From Setophaga petechia (lineage: Eukaryota > Chordata > Aves > Passeriformes > Parulidae): a stretch of 64,000 nt of DNA. The stretch is taken from positions 12,550,936-12,614,935 of the forward strand of contig JANCRA010000025.1 of NCBI GenBank assembly GCA_024362935.1, written 5' to 3'. The position numbers and the translations under genes are program-made. The notes under the pieces are model-generated. The model did not search any database, was not told where the DNA came from, and saw only the letters and a program-made list of their open reading frames with translations. This document shows, piece after piece, positions 62,370-64,000 of this stretch. Position 1 is the first letter of the stretch. Each line of letters starts with the position of its first letter.

Positions 62370-64000
62370 TCATGCTATCTTGGGCTGCTGCCAAAACTGT
62401 AAGCTGCTCAGAGACTGTTTGTTTCCCCTGAGATTGAATATTCCCTGTAATGCAAGATGTTTTTAAAAAGTAATTTACTCACTGTGACATTAGAAGTCCT
62501 AATGAGTAGATCTATATTTCCTTATGGGTCTTTTCTGCTGGAAAATCCTGGCAAACCTTGTAATGAATGTTGTGTAATCTCTGTCACTTGTTTGTGGATC
62601 TAATTTTAGGCAATGGTGTTTGATTTGGGGGATTTTTACTACTTTAAGAGAGACCAGAATTATTTGCCTTTCTATGACCAGCATTGTTTTGAACCTGAAG
62701 TGATGTACCTGTAAATCACATAACCACCAAGAGCCTGATCCTCCAGACACTTACTGCTGTGTGCAGTGTGAAATGTCAATGGACTGTCCATAGGGCTCAA
62801 GTACAGCTTCCCAGCTGTAGTGTTTGCAGATTTGGGTCCCAACAATCCCATCTCCAGCACAGTGGAGAGGCCACTGATGGGCAGGGAGAAGGTGCTGGGA
62901 GTAAACAGCTCGTGGTTCAGGTTCCAGGCACCCAGGGAAGTTAAGCACTGCATCCCAAAGTGGATGGAGTGAACTACAGGGAATTAATCTGACTCATCCA
63001 AAAGTTTTAATAATTTGTCCTTTATACTGGTAGCTCTGTAGAAAAACTGTCTACGTTACCTTAGTGTAGCTGCAAGTTTTGCAGCCATGACTGCATCTAA
63101 ATATATCTATTTCCTGGGGCTCTGTCCTACCTGCCTAGGGCACTCAAGGAGTTGTCTGAGCAGAAAGACATTGCTCCTTCTATACCTCATAGTCTGGTTT
63201 TCATGGGACCTAAACCACAGTTTCTTGTGCCCCAGCAGGCAATGTCTTTGCTTTCCAGCTATCAGTGGCAGTTAATAGTTCATGGATGAGAAGGGGAAGT
63301 TGTTCTCAGAAAATGAGAATATGAAACAGAAACATCTTAAAAGACTGACATTTCAGGATTGAAACAGCAGAACCACTGTGCTGGTATCAGAGGCAGATAA
63401 ACTGAGCAAGCTGTTTCTCAGAGAAAGACATTAAAATAGAGGTGTCTTATACACATACACATGTAATTGAAATACTTTTGAAAACATTTTGTTGTATCTT
63501 AAAGACATTATTGATTTCCATTCTGCTGTATTTGAGGCTACTTGATGTTGTCTTGAGTATCTGAATTAGCTTGGAGAGGCTGATGTTTTGGGATGGAGTC
63601 AGTCATTAGCTGCTAGTGACATTAACTATTTGGATATGGTTTTCCACATTTAAATAGTACCACGGGCATGAAAAGGAAAAAACAGAGCTTTTCCAGTTAT
63701 CATACACACTCAGACCACCTCTCCCTTCTCACCTGAAATCTTAGGACAATCAGCCTCCCAAGATCTCTGAGAAAAATGAAGCAGATTCCTTGGAACCTTT
63801 CACATAAGATCAAGCTCAGCAGAAGATCTAGTGCTATCTGCAGGGCAGCTGCAGCTCCCTGATTCTCTTCCCAGTCTTGGACACAGATTTGAGCAACATG
63901 AGAGCTGCTGTGACCTGTGTCATCTGGCAGTGGCCCCCAAGAGCTTGTTTACCCTGGATATTTTTTCATTGGATTATAATTACACCACTGAAACGACACG

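Larger units (their letters stand above)
57231..64000. other. Intergenic sequence to the right edge
   Basis: No gene was recognised. In human WNK1 lies on this side of NINJ2, but I see none of its exons. Simple repeats are listed separately. Confidence 0.4.

Noticed and set aside
47475..64000. Possible exons of WNK1, the human neighbour
   Set aside because: No kinase or other WNK1-like segment was recognisable in any frame.

Overview
The window looks like ordinary vertebrate nuclear DNA from a bird, most likely a passerine. Three things point this way: one split vertebrate gene with a very long intron, degraded CR1 LINE fragments, and LTR insertions, one of which resembles a family I know from songbird genomes. 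Base composition is AT-leaning with few CpG dinucleotides, except for one CpG-enriched patch around 43.2-43.5 kb. I see no prokaryotic operon, CRISPR array, rRNA or tRNA.

The only gene I can support firmly is NINJ2 (ninjurin-2), on the minus strand. Its three coding pieces are 43236-43268, 2986-3217 and 1559-1722. They join in frame through canonical GT-AG junctions into a 142-residue protein. Intron 1 is about 40 kb and fills most of the window; intron 2 is about 1.26 kb. The start codon lies in the CpG-enriched patch, which is the probable promoter. A strong splice donor sits 21 nt after the stop, so the last, non-coding exon may lie beyond the left edge.

Region by region: 1-1530 is downstream of the stop with no recognisable coding exon. 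1538-3217 holds the last two coding exons. 3218-43235 is intron 1, with three LTR-like insertions (3.4-4.0, 36.5-37.1 and 40.9-41.5 kb), two CR1 fragments, an older dispersed repeat, a 31-bp GC-rich minisatellite (8.9-9.2 kb), shorter tandem and inverted repeats, and one unexplained 237-codon open frame at 26.7-27.4 kb. 43.6-64.0 kb is the gene's upstream flank with two more CR1 fragments and simple repeats. In human the neighbours of NINJ2 are B4GALNT3 and WNK1; I found no exon of either here.

There is no clear new multi-gene system. The points most worth checking are two sense-oriented LTRs that could supply alternative NINJ2 transcription starts, the splice donor after the stop, the isolated 237-codon ORF, and the minisatellite.
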